Source: Plotosus lineatus
Lineage: Eukaryota; Chordata; Actinopteri; Siluriformes; Plotosidae
Length of the DNA: 64,000 nucleotides
Direction of reading: 5' to 3'
Assembly: GCA_024760905.1 (NCBI GenBank)
Contig: CM045733.1
Coordinates: forward strand, 23,906,501-23,970,500
The notes beneath the pieces were generated by a model. It was not told where the DNA came from and ran no database searches. It was given only the letters and a program-made list of their open reading frames with translations. The position numbers and the translations under genes were made by a program. This document shows positions 14,198-27,064 of the stretch, piece after piece; the stretch's first letter is position 1, and the number at the start of each line of letters is the position of its first letter.

Positions 14198-14580
14198 GGT
14201 GGCGTAGTGGTTAGCACGTCCGCCTCACAGCAAGAAGTCCTGGGTTCGATTCCCGGCCTGGGCGTTTCTGTGTGGAGTTTGCATGTTCTCCCCGTGCTTG
14301 TGCGGGTTTCCTCCGGGTGCTCCGGTTTCCTCCCGCAGTCCAAAGACGTGCACTGTAGGTTAATTGGCCGTTCTAAATTGACCGTAGTCTCTCCTGCAGC
14401 GGCACTGGAACCCAGTCGTATCGGCATTTGCCCTTCCATTGGATCCTTCCGGTGGTGCCGAGACAGGGGGGGGCCTGTCCCTCATTACTCCCTACCCAGG
14501 CTCTGTGCACTGGGGGGGTATCACCAGCTGGGGTACCAGCCAGAGCGCAGCCATAGTCCTTCGGGACTGACGGAGGCCTA

Positions 14581-14673
<93 letters not shown>

Positions 14674-16198
14674 CCTTCTCAAAAAATTAGCATATTGTGA
14701 TAAAGTTCATTATTTTCTGTAATGTACTGATAAAAATTAAACTTTCATATATTTTAGATTCATTGCACACCAACTGAAATATTTCAGGTCTTTTATTGTT
14801 TTAATACTGATGATTTTGGCATACAGCTCATGAAAACCCAAAATTCCTATCTCAAAAAATTAGCACATCATGAAAAGGTACTCTAAACGAGCTATTAACT
14901 CTAAACACCTGCAAAAGATTCCTGAGGCTTTTAAAAACTCCCAGCCTGGTTCATTACTCAAAACCGCAATCATGGGTAAGACTGCCGACCTGACTGCTGT
15001 CCAGAAGGCCATCATTGACACCCTCAAGCAAGAGGGTAAGACACAGAAAGAAATCTCTGAGCGAATAGGCTGTTCCCAGAGTGCCGTATCAAGCCACTTC
15101 AGTGGGACGTCTGTGGGAAGGAAAAAGTGTGGCAGAAAATGCTGTACAACCAAAAGAGGTGACCGTACCCTGAGGAAGATTGTGGAGAAGGGCCGATTCC
15201 AGACCTTGGGGGACCTGTGGCAGCAGTGGACTGGGCTACAGGTGCTGCATTCCCCAGGTCAAGCCACTTTTGAACCAGAAACAGCGACAGAAGTGCCTGA
15301 CCTGGGCTACAGAGAAGCAGCACTGGACTGTTGCTCAGTGGTCCAAAGTACTTTTTTCAGATGAAATCAAATTTTGCATGTCATTCGAAAATCAAGGTGC
15401 CAGAGTCTGGAGGAAGACTGGGGAGAAGGAAATGCCAAAATGCCTGAAGTCCAGTGTCAAGTACCCACAGTCAGTGATGGTCTGGGGTGCCATGTCAGCT
15501 GCTGGTGTTGGTCCACTGTGTTTTATCAAGGACAGGGTCAATGCAGCTAGCTATCAGGAGATTTTGGAGCACTTCATGCTTCCATCTGCTGAAAAGCTTT
15601 ATGGAGATGAAGATTTTCATTTTTCAGCACGACCTGGCACCTGCTCACAGTACCAAAACCACTGGTGAATGGTTTACTGACCATGATATTACTGTGCTCA
15701 ATTGGCCTGCCGACTCTCCTGACCTGAACCCCATAGAGAATCTGTGGGTTATTGTGAAGAGAAAGTTGAGAGACACCAGACCCAACACTGTGGATGAGCT
15801 TAAGGCCGCTATCGAAGCATCCTGGGCCTCCATAACACCTCAGCAGTGCCACAGGCTGATTGCCTCCATGCCACGCCGCATTGAAGCAGTCATTTCTGCA
15901 AAAGGATTCCCGACCATGTATTGAGTGCATAACTGAACATCATTATTTGAAGATTGACTTTTTTTGTATTAAAAACCCCTTTTTTTTTAATTGGTCGGAT
16001 GAAATATGCTAATTTTTTGAGATGGGGATTTTTGGTTTTCATGGTATGCCAAAATCATCAGTATTAAAACAATAAAAGACCTGAAATATTTCAGTTGGTG
16101 TGCAATGAATCTAAAATATATGAAAGTTTAATTTTTATCAGTACATTACAGAAAATAATGAACTTCATCATAATATGCTAATTTTTTGAGAAGGACTA

Positions 16199-16254
<56 letters not shown>

Positions 16255-18213
16255 GCATACTACACACACACACACAGTGGTACCTCACCTTACGAAAGTC
16301 TCACCAAATGAAAAATTTAGGTTCCAAGAAGAATTTTACTAAAATTTCTCAGGATCTCAAGATACGAAACAAGTTCACGTTACGAAAGCGCCATCTTAAA
16401 AATTCAAATGTGCCATTCAAACATTAAAACGCGCCATTCAAATATCTAAACAATGCACGAGCTGCTCTCCCATCAATGACGTTCAAACATCTCACCCCTC
16501 TGGCCTCCCATTGGCTAACAACTGAGCTGTCATTCATGTCACCATTTTGACCTGACGCCATCTTGGACATCATTGCCTACGAGGAATTACGCATCTACCT
16601 CCCACTGCCTATTATAGAGTTGAATCCACCATGATGCTTTTCGTGTAAAGGACAGAGTTACGAATATTTTATGCTTTATTTCTTTACTCAGGCTTTTACC
16701 TTTCCATAAACATTTCTAAGATTATAACTCTGCGCACGCACGCACACACACACGTGTGATTTCTGGTGTGAATGAGAAGAAACGGGCTCAAGTGACATCA
16801 CAAAATAATATGGCCAAACCAGTCTACCATCGGTACGATATTGAAGCAGAAAGAGGTCTTAAAGGGTATGCTTTTATAATTTTTAAAGGGTTTAGGGGGT
16901 AGTATTGGGAGCCTTGGAACTAATCACACGTTTTACATGTAAAATGCGCCAGAATATATCTTCTATAATCACCTGAAGAGAGAGAATGGTGTCACCACCC
17001 CTCGAAACAGATCTGTAGTGATAAATGGAGTTTCAATAGAAATTTTTTGTCCTGTCCTTTTATTTTTATTTTATATATATATATATATATATATAAAAGA
17101 ACTGATTGACAACTTGTGCACGAATGAGGAAAAAGGGGCGTATACATCATCTCAACCAATCAGCAGGAAGGAGGACAGCCATTGGCTGAACCTGAATCAC
17201 ATGATACTTGCTATCCGTGAATATGCGCATATGCGAGTGCAAAACTGCGAATAGTCAAGGGCCTACTGTAATTAATAAACAGCCGTTAAAAGTACTTTGT
17301 CAGAAAAAGCTTTACTGGATGTTGAAGACAAATCATTCATTTGGGAAAATATTTAACATTTTCTGGGTAAAACAGCAGTAATCATGTGGCATAGACACCT
17401 CTCTGCTGTTACATACATCTGTTAGTCTGTATTTCCACTGTATCTCTTCATTGTGAGATAAAATGTAGTGCAGTGAGCTAGATTAAGGCCTGGGGTTAAA
17501 AACTCACTGGTAAGATCTTGTATCTGGTTATATAATGTAAAAGTCAGCAGAGGCTCTGGCAGCTCCCGGAGAAACGACTTCAAGATCACAGCAGGAACAT
17601 GAACATCAGCGTACTCTTCAAAGTTAACTGGTTTGGCTGAGGCAAAACAGAGAGAGGGAGAGGGAAGGAAGAAGGGAAAAAGAACCAAAAATAAGTAGCA
17701 GTATACAACATACTAAAGAAAAATGTTATGATCTGATTGGTCCATTATTTACAGACAATACATGAAAAAAATCTAAATAATTTTGAAAACATGCCATTTA
17801 TATGGTGTCTATGTTATGATCACATTGCATGCAGGTCTCATCTACCTCTTAATGTTTAAAAGTATGTAGAAAAAAAAAACAGGATGTTTGATTTTCACGT
17901 CCCTGTGGAGTAAATACTAAGACAATGATTCTCCTTTGACTTGGCTGATGTCGCTGATTTGAATCGTTGCTCTGTCTCTGGGATTATATAACGACATCCT
18001 CCTCGCCTTAATTATACAAACATTTCTTAAATGTCCTCATTTCTATAAACAGCATGTGTAAGCATCACTGACTAAAATGTTAGTACTTTCCCTGTACTGA
18101 GACACATATAGTTAACTTTTGAAACTCATCGCTGTTTAAAGTTATACTACACTACAGTATAGTCATCCCTTGCCACTTCGCGATTTGAGCATCGCGCTCT
18201 TGGCACATCGCGG

Positions 18214-18257
<44 letters not shown>

Positions 18258-21200
18258 AAAAATTCGTGCTGAAACTCACATGTAAGCAAGCGGAAGGCAG
18301 GGACTCAAGGCAGGTTGCGTCCATTGTTTCCAAATGACAGCCTGAAGTGCCCCTCCTCCCCAGTTCAGGCAGGGATCGCCACTCAACTCAATCTCACAAG
18401 CTGATTGGCTTAGACGTGTGACGCTATTGCCTCCCGCCCACTCAACTCAATCTCGCAAGCTGATTGGCTTAGACGCGTGACGCTGTTGCCTCGCACATTC
18501 CCGCGGGATTTTTTGTGATTTTGTGATCTTACCGTATTGTGTTTGTGAACGTCCTGCACCGCGGAGAAGAGCTACAGTATTGTCAGAGGTGAGTACAGTA
18601 CTTTAAGTATTTATATATAAATTCTATTTCAATATTAATACATTACAGTATTTTCATATGCATATAACTGTGTAACGTTTAATATACACTTCTTGATATT
18701 GTATAGACGCGAAAACGTATAGAAATGAGACAACATGGTAGAAATTGGGAGGGGGGGGGCTAACAGTGGGGGACTAACCCTAACAGTGGGGATCGAACCG
18801 CTGACCTTCGGATCAGTAACCCTTGGTCTTAACCACAACACCACCACTGAGCAAGTACTGATTTGTTTAATGCATTTCACGCACACACAGAAAAATCATC
18901 TGGCTTTTACTTGCCATATTTTTGATTATTTACTATCACAACTGACAACCAGTACCCCATACAATGACTTCAAGTTATTAGACTGAGAAATCCTGCAGTT
19001 CTACGTAGGCCTCAGCGGTGTTCTCATAGAAAGAAATGTCTCTGTCACACTGAGTTACTGCCTCATTGCATTCTGGATCTTTGGAAACAATGTCTCATGT
19101 CTCTATTATTTTCATGAGCATTTCTTTAATAAGACATGTACATAAGACAATAAGACATAACATGACACTGAACTTCAGCGAAGAATACATCTTACATTTG
19201 AAAAGGATCTAGCATTACATTTCACTTGAGCTATGTGGAAACTACTGTGATGAGCCGATTTTCATTCTGCAGGAAACGGTCATGGTCATTATGTTTAAAT
19301 AGACATGAACCTTCCAATAAGTCCAACACCATAATCTAATTAGATAATTAGTAGGTAATCAGAAATGAAACTTTGAGTTCAAGTTAGAGTGCCTGTGTAT
19401 CCATAACGTGGTAGAAGCTTGACAGTGCAGACCTTGGCTCACTTCCCCCACACTAGGAGTTGTACAGATTAGTTTGTACTTCCTTAAGCCAGCTGTAGTA
19501 TATAGTATAAAGCACCTGTGCTTGGAATATCAGCATGCCTCCAGCTGGACAAAGAATAAAAAAAACACTTAATTTCTTTAAGAATGTCTGCAAAGTTTTC
19601 ACAGTGCAATAAAAAACGAACCATTTGAGCACAGAAATAACATTCATTTTTACATGAATAGAAGTTGAACTCAGTTACCCATGAGAGAATGGGCCACGCA
19701 CAGCCTAGTTTATTCCCCACGTCATTGGTCCAGACAAAGTTAGCCATTTGAATATAGTGTTGCAACTGTCGGCAAATACTAAAAAAAAAGGATTTTCATG
19801 GTCTCATTCTGCAAGTCCCGAATAATGAATACATGAATACAAAGCGCTTACACTGATTCCAAAGGTCAATGTCACGTAAACAACAAAACCACCTAATAGG
19901 TGTCTTGACTCATTAAAAAAATCTGATTATCACAAAACTGAGAGGTCAGTCGGTTTAATCCATATGGCAAAAAAAAAACTTTTGGGCCAACATGACTTTC
20001 CCAGGTCACACAGCAGCAACAGTCCTGACATCAACCCGCTTGAAAGTCTTCAGGAGGTGCTAGAGAAGACTTTGCACAATAGTTTGACTCACTTTTTGTC
20101 AGTACAAGATGTAAAAAAATTAATGTAAATCTGGGGTTGTCAAAACAAACCCCTAAAGACACGAGACAACAAAGGAAGCAGTCTCCCTTGCCCGGACGCG
20201 GGTCACCGGGGTTCCCTCCTGGAGCCAGGCCCAGGGGAGGGGCTCGAAGGCGAGCGCCTGGTGGTCGGGCTTATGCCCATGGAGCCTGGCCGGGCCCAGC
20301 CCGAAAAGGAGACATGGGTCCGCCCTCCCATGGACCCACCACCCGTGGGAGGAGTTTTAGGGGTTGGGTGCAGTGTGAGTTGGGTGGCAGCCAAAGGCAT
20401 GGGTTCTGTCGGACTGATCCTCGGCTGCTTACTCTGACCTTCGGGACATGGAATGTCACCTCTCTGGCGGGAAAGGAGCCTGATTTGGTGCGTGAGGTGG
20501 AGAGATACCGACTAGATATAGTCGGGCTCACCTCAACGCATAGCTTGGGCTCTGGAACCATCCATCTCGAAAGAGGCTGGACCTTCTTCTATTCTGGAGT
20601 TGCTCATGGGGAGAGGCGGCGAGCCGGTGTGGGTATTCTTGTTGCCCCCGCCTCGGTGCCCAAATGTTGGGGTTCTCCCGGTTGATGAAAGGGTAGCTTC
20701 CCTCCGTCTTCGGGTGGGGCGGGTCCTGACTGTTATTTGTGCTTATGCACCAAATGACAGTTCAGAGTACCCACCCTTTTGGAGTCTTTGGGGTGTTGGA
20801 GAACGCTCCCTCGGGAGACTCGCTCGTTGTCTTGGGAGACTTCAACGCCCATGTGGGCAACGATAGTGTGACCTGGAAGGGTGTGATCGGTAGGTACGGC
20901 CTCTCCAGTCTGAATCCGAATGGTGTGTCGTTGTTGGACTTCTGTGCTCGTCATAGTTTGTCTATCACGAACACCATGTTCGAACATAAGGGTGTCCATA
21001 AGTGCACTTGGCACCAGGACACCCTAGGTCGCAGTTCGATGATTGACTTTGTAGTCGTGTCATCGGACTTGCGACCATATGTTCTGGACACTCGGGTGAA
21101 GAGAGGAGCTGAGCTGTCTACCGATCACTACCTGGTGGTGAGTTGGCTTCGGTGGTGTGGGAGGTTGCCTTCCAGACCTGGCAGGCCCAAACGTGTAATC

Positions 21201-23670
21201 AGGGTCTGCTGGGAACGTTTGGCGGAGCCCCCGGTCCGAGAGGCCTTTAACTCCCACCTCCGGCAGAGCTACAACCACGTTCCGGAGGAGGCGGGGGACA
21301 TGGAATCCGAATGGGCCATGTTTCGTGCCTCCATTGCTGAGGCGGCAGCCCATAGCTGTGCCCGTAAGGTCGTCGGTGCTTGTCGTGGCGGTAATCCCCG
21401 AACCCGGTGGTGGACACCTGCGGTGAAGGGGGCCGTCCAGCTGAAGAAGGAGGCCTATCGGGTTTTATTAGCCTGTGGGACTCCTGAGGCAGCAAACGGG
21501 TACCAGCAGGCCAAACGTACTGCAGCCGAGGCTGTCGCAGATGCAAAATCTCGGGCGTGGGAGGAGTTCGGTGAGGGCCTGGAGAGTGATTATCGGTTGG
21601 CCTCAAAAAGGTTCTGGGCCACCATCCGACGCCTCAGGAGGGGGAAGCAGTTCTTCAATAACACTGTTTACGGTGGAGGTTGGGAGCTGCTTACCTTGAC
21701 TGGGGATGTTGTTGAGAGGTGGAGGGAATACTTTGAGGACCTTCTCAATCCCACCAACACGCCCTCCGTGGAAGAGGAAGACCCTGGGGGTTCGGGTGAG
21801 GGTCCGCCCATCACTGGAGTGGAGGTCACTGAGGTTGTCAAAAAGCTCCTCGGTGGTCGAGCTCCGGGGTTGGACGAGATCCGCCCGGAATATCTCAGGG
21901 CTCTGGATGTTGTAGGACTGTCTTGGTTGACACGTCTCTGCAACATCGCGTGGTCATCGGGGGCTGTACCTCTGGATTGGCAAACTGGGGTGGTGGTCCC
22001 AATTTTTAAGAAGGGGGACCGGAGGGTGTGTTCCAATTATCGGGGAATTACACTCCTCAGCCTACCTGGGAAAGTCTATGCAGGGGTACTAGAGAGGAGG
22101 ATCCGACCGATAGTCGAACCTCGGATTCAGGAGGAACAATGTGGTTTTCGCCCTGGCCGCAGCACTCTTGACCAACTCTATACGCTCCACAGGATTCTGG
22201 AGGGCATGGGAGTTTGCCCAATCTGTCCACATGTGCTTTGTGGATTTGGAGAAGGCTTTCGACCGTGTCCCTCGAAAGATCTTGTGGGGCGTGCTCCGAG
22301 AATACGGCGTTTCGGATCCGTTGCTACGAGCGATTCGGTCGCTGTATCACCGGAGCCAGAGTTTGGTCCGTATTGGTAACAGCAGGTCGGATTCGTTTCC
22401 AGTGGGAGTTGGAGTCCGCCAAGGCTGTCCTTTGTCACCGATTCTGTTCATAATTTTTATGGACAGAATTTCTAGGCGCAGTCGAGGCGATGAGGGGTTC
22501 TGGTTTGGTGGCCATCGGATATCGTCTCTGCTTTTTTCAGATGATGTTGTCCTTTTGGCGTCATCAAGTCGGGCCCTCCAGCTCTCATTGGAGCGATTCG
22601 CAGCCGAGTGCGAAGCAGCCGGGATGAAGATCAGTACCTCCAAGTCCGAGGCCATGGTTCTCAGTCGGACAATGGTGGAATGCATCCTCCGGGTCGGGAA
22701 TGAGGTGCCTCCTGCCCCAAGTGGAGGAGTTTAAGTATCTTGGGGTCTTGTTTACGAGTGAGGGAAGGATGGAGCGAGAGATCGACAGACGGATCGCTGC
22801 AGCCTCTGCTGTTAAGCGGTGCCTGTACCGGTCCGTTGTGGTGAAAAAGGAGCTGAGCCGCAAGGCGAAGCTCTCAATTTACCAGTCGATCTACGTTCCA
22901 ACCCTCACCTATGGTCACGAGCTTTGGGTAATGACCGAAAGAACAAGATCACGGATACAGGCGGCTGAAATGAGCTTTCTTCGCCGGGTGGCGGGGTTCT
23001 CCCTTAGAGATAGGGTGAGAAGCTCCGCCATCCGGGGAGAGCTCGGAGTAGATCCGCTGCTCCTCCGCATTGAGAGGGGCCAGTTGAGGTGGCTCGGGCA
23101 TCTGGTCAGAATGCCCCCCGGACGCCTCCCTGGTGTGGTGTTTCGGGCATGTCCAACCGGGAAGAGACCCCGGGGTCGACCTAGAACACGCTGGAGGGAC
23201 TATGTCTCTCGGCTTGTCTGGGACCGCCTCGGTGTCCCCCCGGGAGAGTTGGAGGAAGTAGCTCGGGAGAGGGATGTCTGGACCTTTTTGCTAAGGTTGC
23301 TGCCCCCGCGACCCGACCCTGGACTAAGCGGAAGAAGATGATGATGATGATGGGGGAAAAAAATAAGAAGAAATTGTAATGCTGTTGAACGTTGGTGTGC
23401 TGTAATGAAAGCTAAATCGTGCCCAAGGAAGTGTAGGTTTAATGTGCATTAATAAGCATCCATGTAAACCAAACTAAAAACCACTGCACAGTTGCTTCAA
23501 ATAGAGCCAGCAGTGCTTCCCTAATTTCCTTTAATAAATATACGTTTCGATTTAAAATTAGATATATTATACATTGTTAAACCAAACTAAATAGCAAAGA
23601 ATTTTGAAAATAGGACTACAGCTTACAAACACTTATTTTAAGTAATACTTATTCTAACCAAGTGTTTTTG

Positions 23671-23701
<31 letters not shown>

Positions 23702-24280
23702 CATGGTTCAACATCCATATTGTTTAAAAAGACAAAAGCGAGTAAGAGATACTGGGCATGATGTAGTTCTCCTTTGGGAATGAACTTGTTTCTACGTTAT
23801 ATGAAGAAAACAGAATATAATTAGCTATTCATAACAGCTGGATATTTTATTCAAAGAGAGACTCACTATTGTATTTGTTCTGTATTAAGCACAATTAAAA
23901 TGTTAATAAAAGATGACAGATAATCATAACCTTCCAGCTGAGAAGGGCGGTAACGGAATTTTATGTTCGATCTCCACAGGTAATTGGAGGAGTTAATGAA
24001 GTGTCCATTTCGACTTGCCACTATCTTAATGGGCAGTTCTGCAGGCGACGTGCTGCCTGTGATGCCATCAAGAACTGTCGGAGGAGACGGAACCCTATTG
24101 ATTTCCAGGCTGTGAGAGGGGAGTGGGGTGGGTGGGTACAGGGAGAGATGGAGAAAGAGAGGAAGGGAAGAGGAAAGAAAGCTCACCCTGGTTATAGAGT
24201 TTCTGGATGTCCTTGATGAGTTGCACTCTAACTGACCTTCGGAAGATTCCTTCTGTTTTCATCCCTGGGGTAGAAGAGAA

Positions 24281-24325
<45 letters not shown>

Positions 24326-25033
24326 GAGAGAAAGAGAGAGAGAAAGAGAGATGTGCCCTTGTAGCCACTCATTTTGGGTAATGTTTCGATGTGAAACATA
24401 GCTTTCTGAAAACAGATGTCAGCATGCAGATGGTAAATGAAGATATCAAACCAGTAGTGTCACGAATCCCGTATCCAATTATCATACGGTTTTTATTTCT
24501 GTTCTTACCTTTCTCTTTGAGGAAAGACACTGTTTGAGACATGACTGGAGGAATCAACACACCATTGTTTCTCTCTCGAATGCTGAAAAATGTATATTTA
24601 ATAACAAATGTTTGCCTTTAATTAAAAGCTATGCCACGTAATAAAATATACGTGTTAAAGTAAATAGTGAAATCAATAAGTGATTTCAAAGAAACAATGT
24701 CAACCCCTTCCTTTAATTACAATCACCCAGTTAATATCACACAACACCTATGAAATTTTCATGTTGGACTCAAATCACTGATGAATCTACTTACTACTGT
24801 AAGCTCACACCAAACTGCTGGGTGGGCAAAGGAGGTCTCGGGGGTGGAGACTTCACTGGAGGAGCTGGTCCTCCATTCTGAGCAGCACGGAGTGCTTCGT
24901 CGTGTCTAAATCACAAGAATTAATGGAAAGTAAATGCTCATGACTGTGATATTGAGCTAAACATCAACTTGTCTTGGAAGCCAAGATTTCCTTAAATTAT
25001 AATAAACCAAATACCATATGTGCCTTGCTGCAG

Positions 25034-25075
<42 letters not shown>

Positions 25076-25172
25076 GATGCTGGCTGAACATCTGTCTGAG
25101 TATACAATTTATCATTTCTGCTCAGAGTACCTTGCTATATGATTTTATGACCCCTTTGTGTGTTTGTATGTG

Positions 25173-25220
<48 letters not shown>

Positions 25221-26604
25221 CCGTTCGTTAGATTTGTTTGTAAGTCGTTACAGGGTGTTCTTTAGAGCGGAACGCATGTTTAAACCTTGTATAAGTAACG
25301 TATACGAGTTTGTACTGTATACAATCTCTCTCTCTCTCTACATAATCATCTGTACATTATCAATATCATTATGTCCCATGTTTAAACTCCTGGTTCCTCT
25401 CAAGCACAGCACAGCTGATCTGATCAGATTTACAGAGAGTTTCACTCTTATCCAGTTCATTATAATACTGGAGTCAATTTGTTTCTTCTTTGAAAGTTTT
25501 GGCACGAGTTCAGAAATGTATCGCTCTGCTTCTCACACCCCTCTGCGGGAGCCTAGTATTAAGTGTACCTCAGGGTAATGTTTAATCATATTTCATACTT
25601 ATATTTATGATATATCTTTCTATAGATTTTATTGTATTTCTACTTGTTCAATTTTATTTCACTTTCCACCTCGGACAGCCCTGTTCATATCGCCGTATGT
25701 TCGTAAAACGAATGTTCATAAGTTGGGGAGCATATGCATATACATATACATATATACAGACGCTCCCCGACTTATGTTTCTAATTGGTTCCAGATGGCCG
25801 AACGCAAGTTGAAAGTGAACGTTAGTTGTTACAGTGACGTATGACGCTCATACTGTACTATACATCCATAAATACGATTACCGTATCTCATAAAACACCA
25901 CTAAATAAATTATAAACATAACATTGTAAAATAATATCAAATAATAGCAACATGAATTTCAAATATTTACATTCTAGCAAAATAATTTCAAATCGATCAA
26001 TTTTAATGAAATTCACTCATCAAATATCAAATACAGTATCAAATATAACCTTTAATATTCTCTATGATGCGATCTTTCTGGTCGTAAATTGTTCCGATGG
26101 TCGACGGATGGTCACATGACATAAGCTGAGCCCACTCACTTTACATGAAGCTTAAAACAGCCAATCAACACTTACATTATATGATGTGCTCAATACCGAA
26201 AGTAGTGCACTTGCTGAAAGTAGTTTACTTGCTTGAAACAAAGCGCAGGTTATGCGGAGCATGAGCAAGGGCTTCGTTGTATTTAGTTCAGTTAGTTGTA
26301 TTCATTTAGTACTCAGCCTGCACTGATGTGAATCACCAGCAGAGCAGAGAGTTCTCTATTTCCTGGATTCGGGTTTTCATATTTTACAACTCTCTTTGCT
26401 TAACTGAGTATGCATGGTAGATTGTGCCGATCCGAGCAGATAGTTAATTCATCTCTGTGTATGAGACTTGCACCCATGCTAGTAGGCTTACGCTTCTGAC
26501 CAACCATTTTTGCTTTGGGTTACAAAAGTCCGCAAAACAGTGTAAACACCAAGATCACAGAGACGATGTCTTAACACAAGAGTAGCACGCTATATAACAC
26601 ACAC

Positions 26605-26697
<93 letters not shown>

Positions 26698-27023
26698 CCA
26701 GGTGCCTGAGTCGTAGGACGACCACTGGCGACCCACCATGAAGGATAACCTTGGTCATCTTCATGGAGGTTTTCTTAGAAAGATTAGTGCAGTGGTTTGC
26801 CATTGCCTTCTGCACAATGCGAACCTACAGGCAAATTAGGACGGCCAATTAACCTACCGTGCATGTCTTTGGATTGTGGGAGGAAACCGGAGCAATTGAA
26901 GGAAACCCACGCAAGCACGGGGAGAACATGCAAACTCCACACAGAAACGCCCAGGTCGGGAATTGAACCCAGGCCTTCTTGCTGTGAGGCGGACGTGCTA
27001 ATCACTACGCCACCGTGCCGCAC

Positions 27024-27064
<41 letters not shown>

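Larger units (their letters stand above)
13558..17273. mobile_element. Outer Tigger-like element broken up by nested insertions
   Basis: The left end CAGTAGGCCCTCGTTATTCG (after TA) and right end CGAATAGTCAAGGGCCTACTG (before TA) form an inverted repeat also seen on the 296-bp MITE at 38854-39149. Between them lie two related fragments of another element (13876-14100; 16276-16700), a V-SINE copy, long (TA)n tracts and a whole Tc1-like element. Treating the two ends as one original insertion is inference. Confidence 0.5.

Noticed and set aside
13859..14722. 287-codon plus ORF with IYIYIY and HTHTHT runs
   Set aside because: It is a translation of (TA)n and (CA)n microsatellites joined by a V-SINE; no protein family.
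20271..22863. Several minus-strand ORFs of 80-122 codons
   Set aside because: They are antisense shadows of the GC-rich Rex3-like LINE coding sequence.
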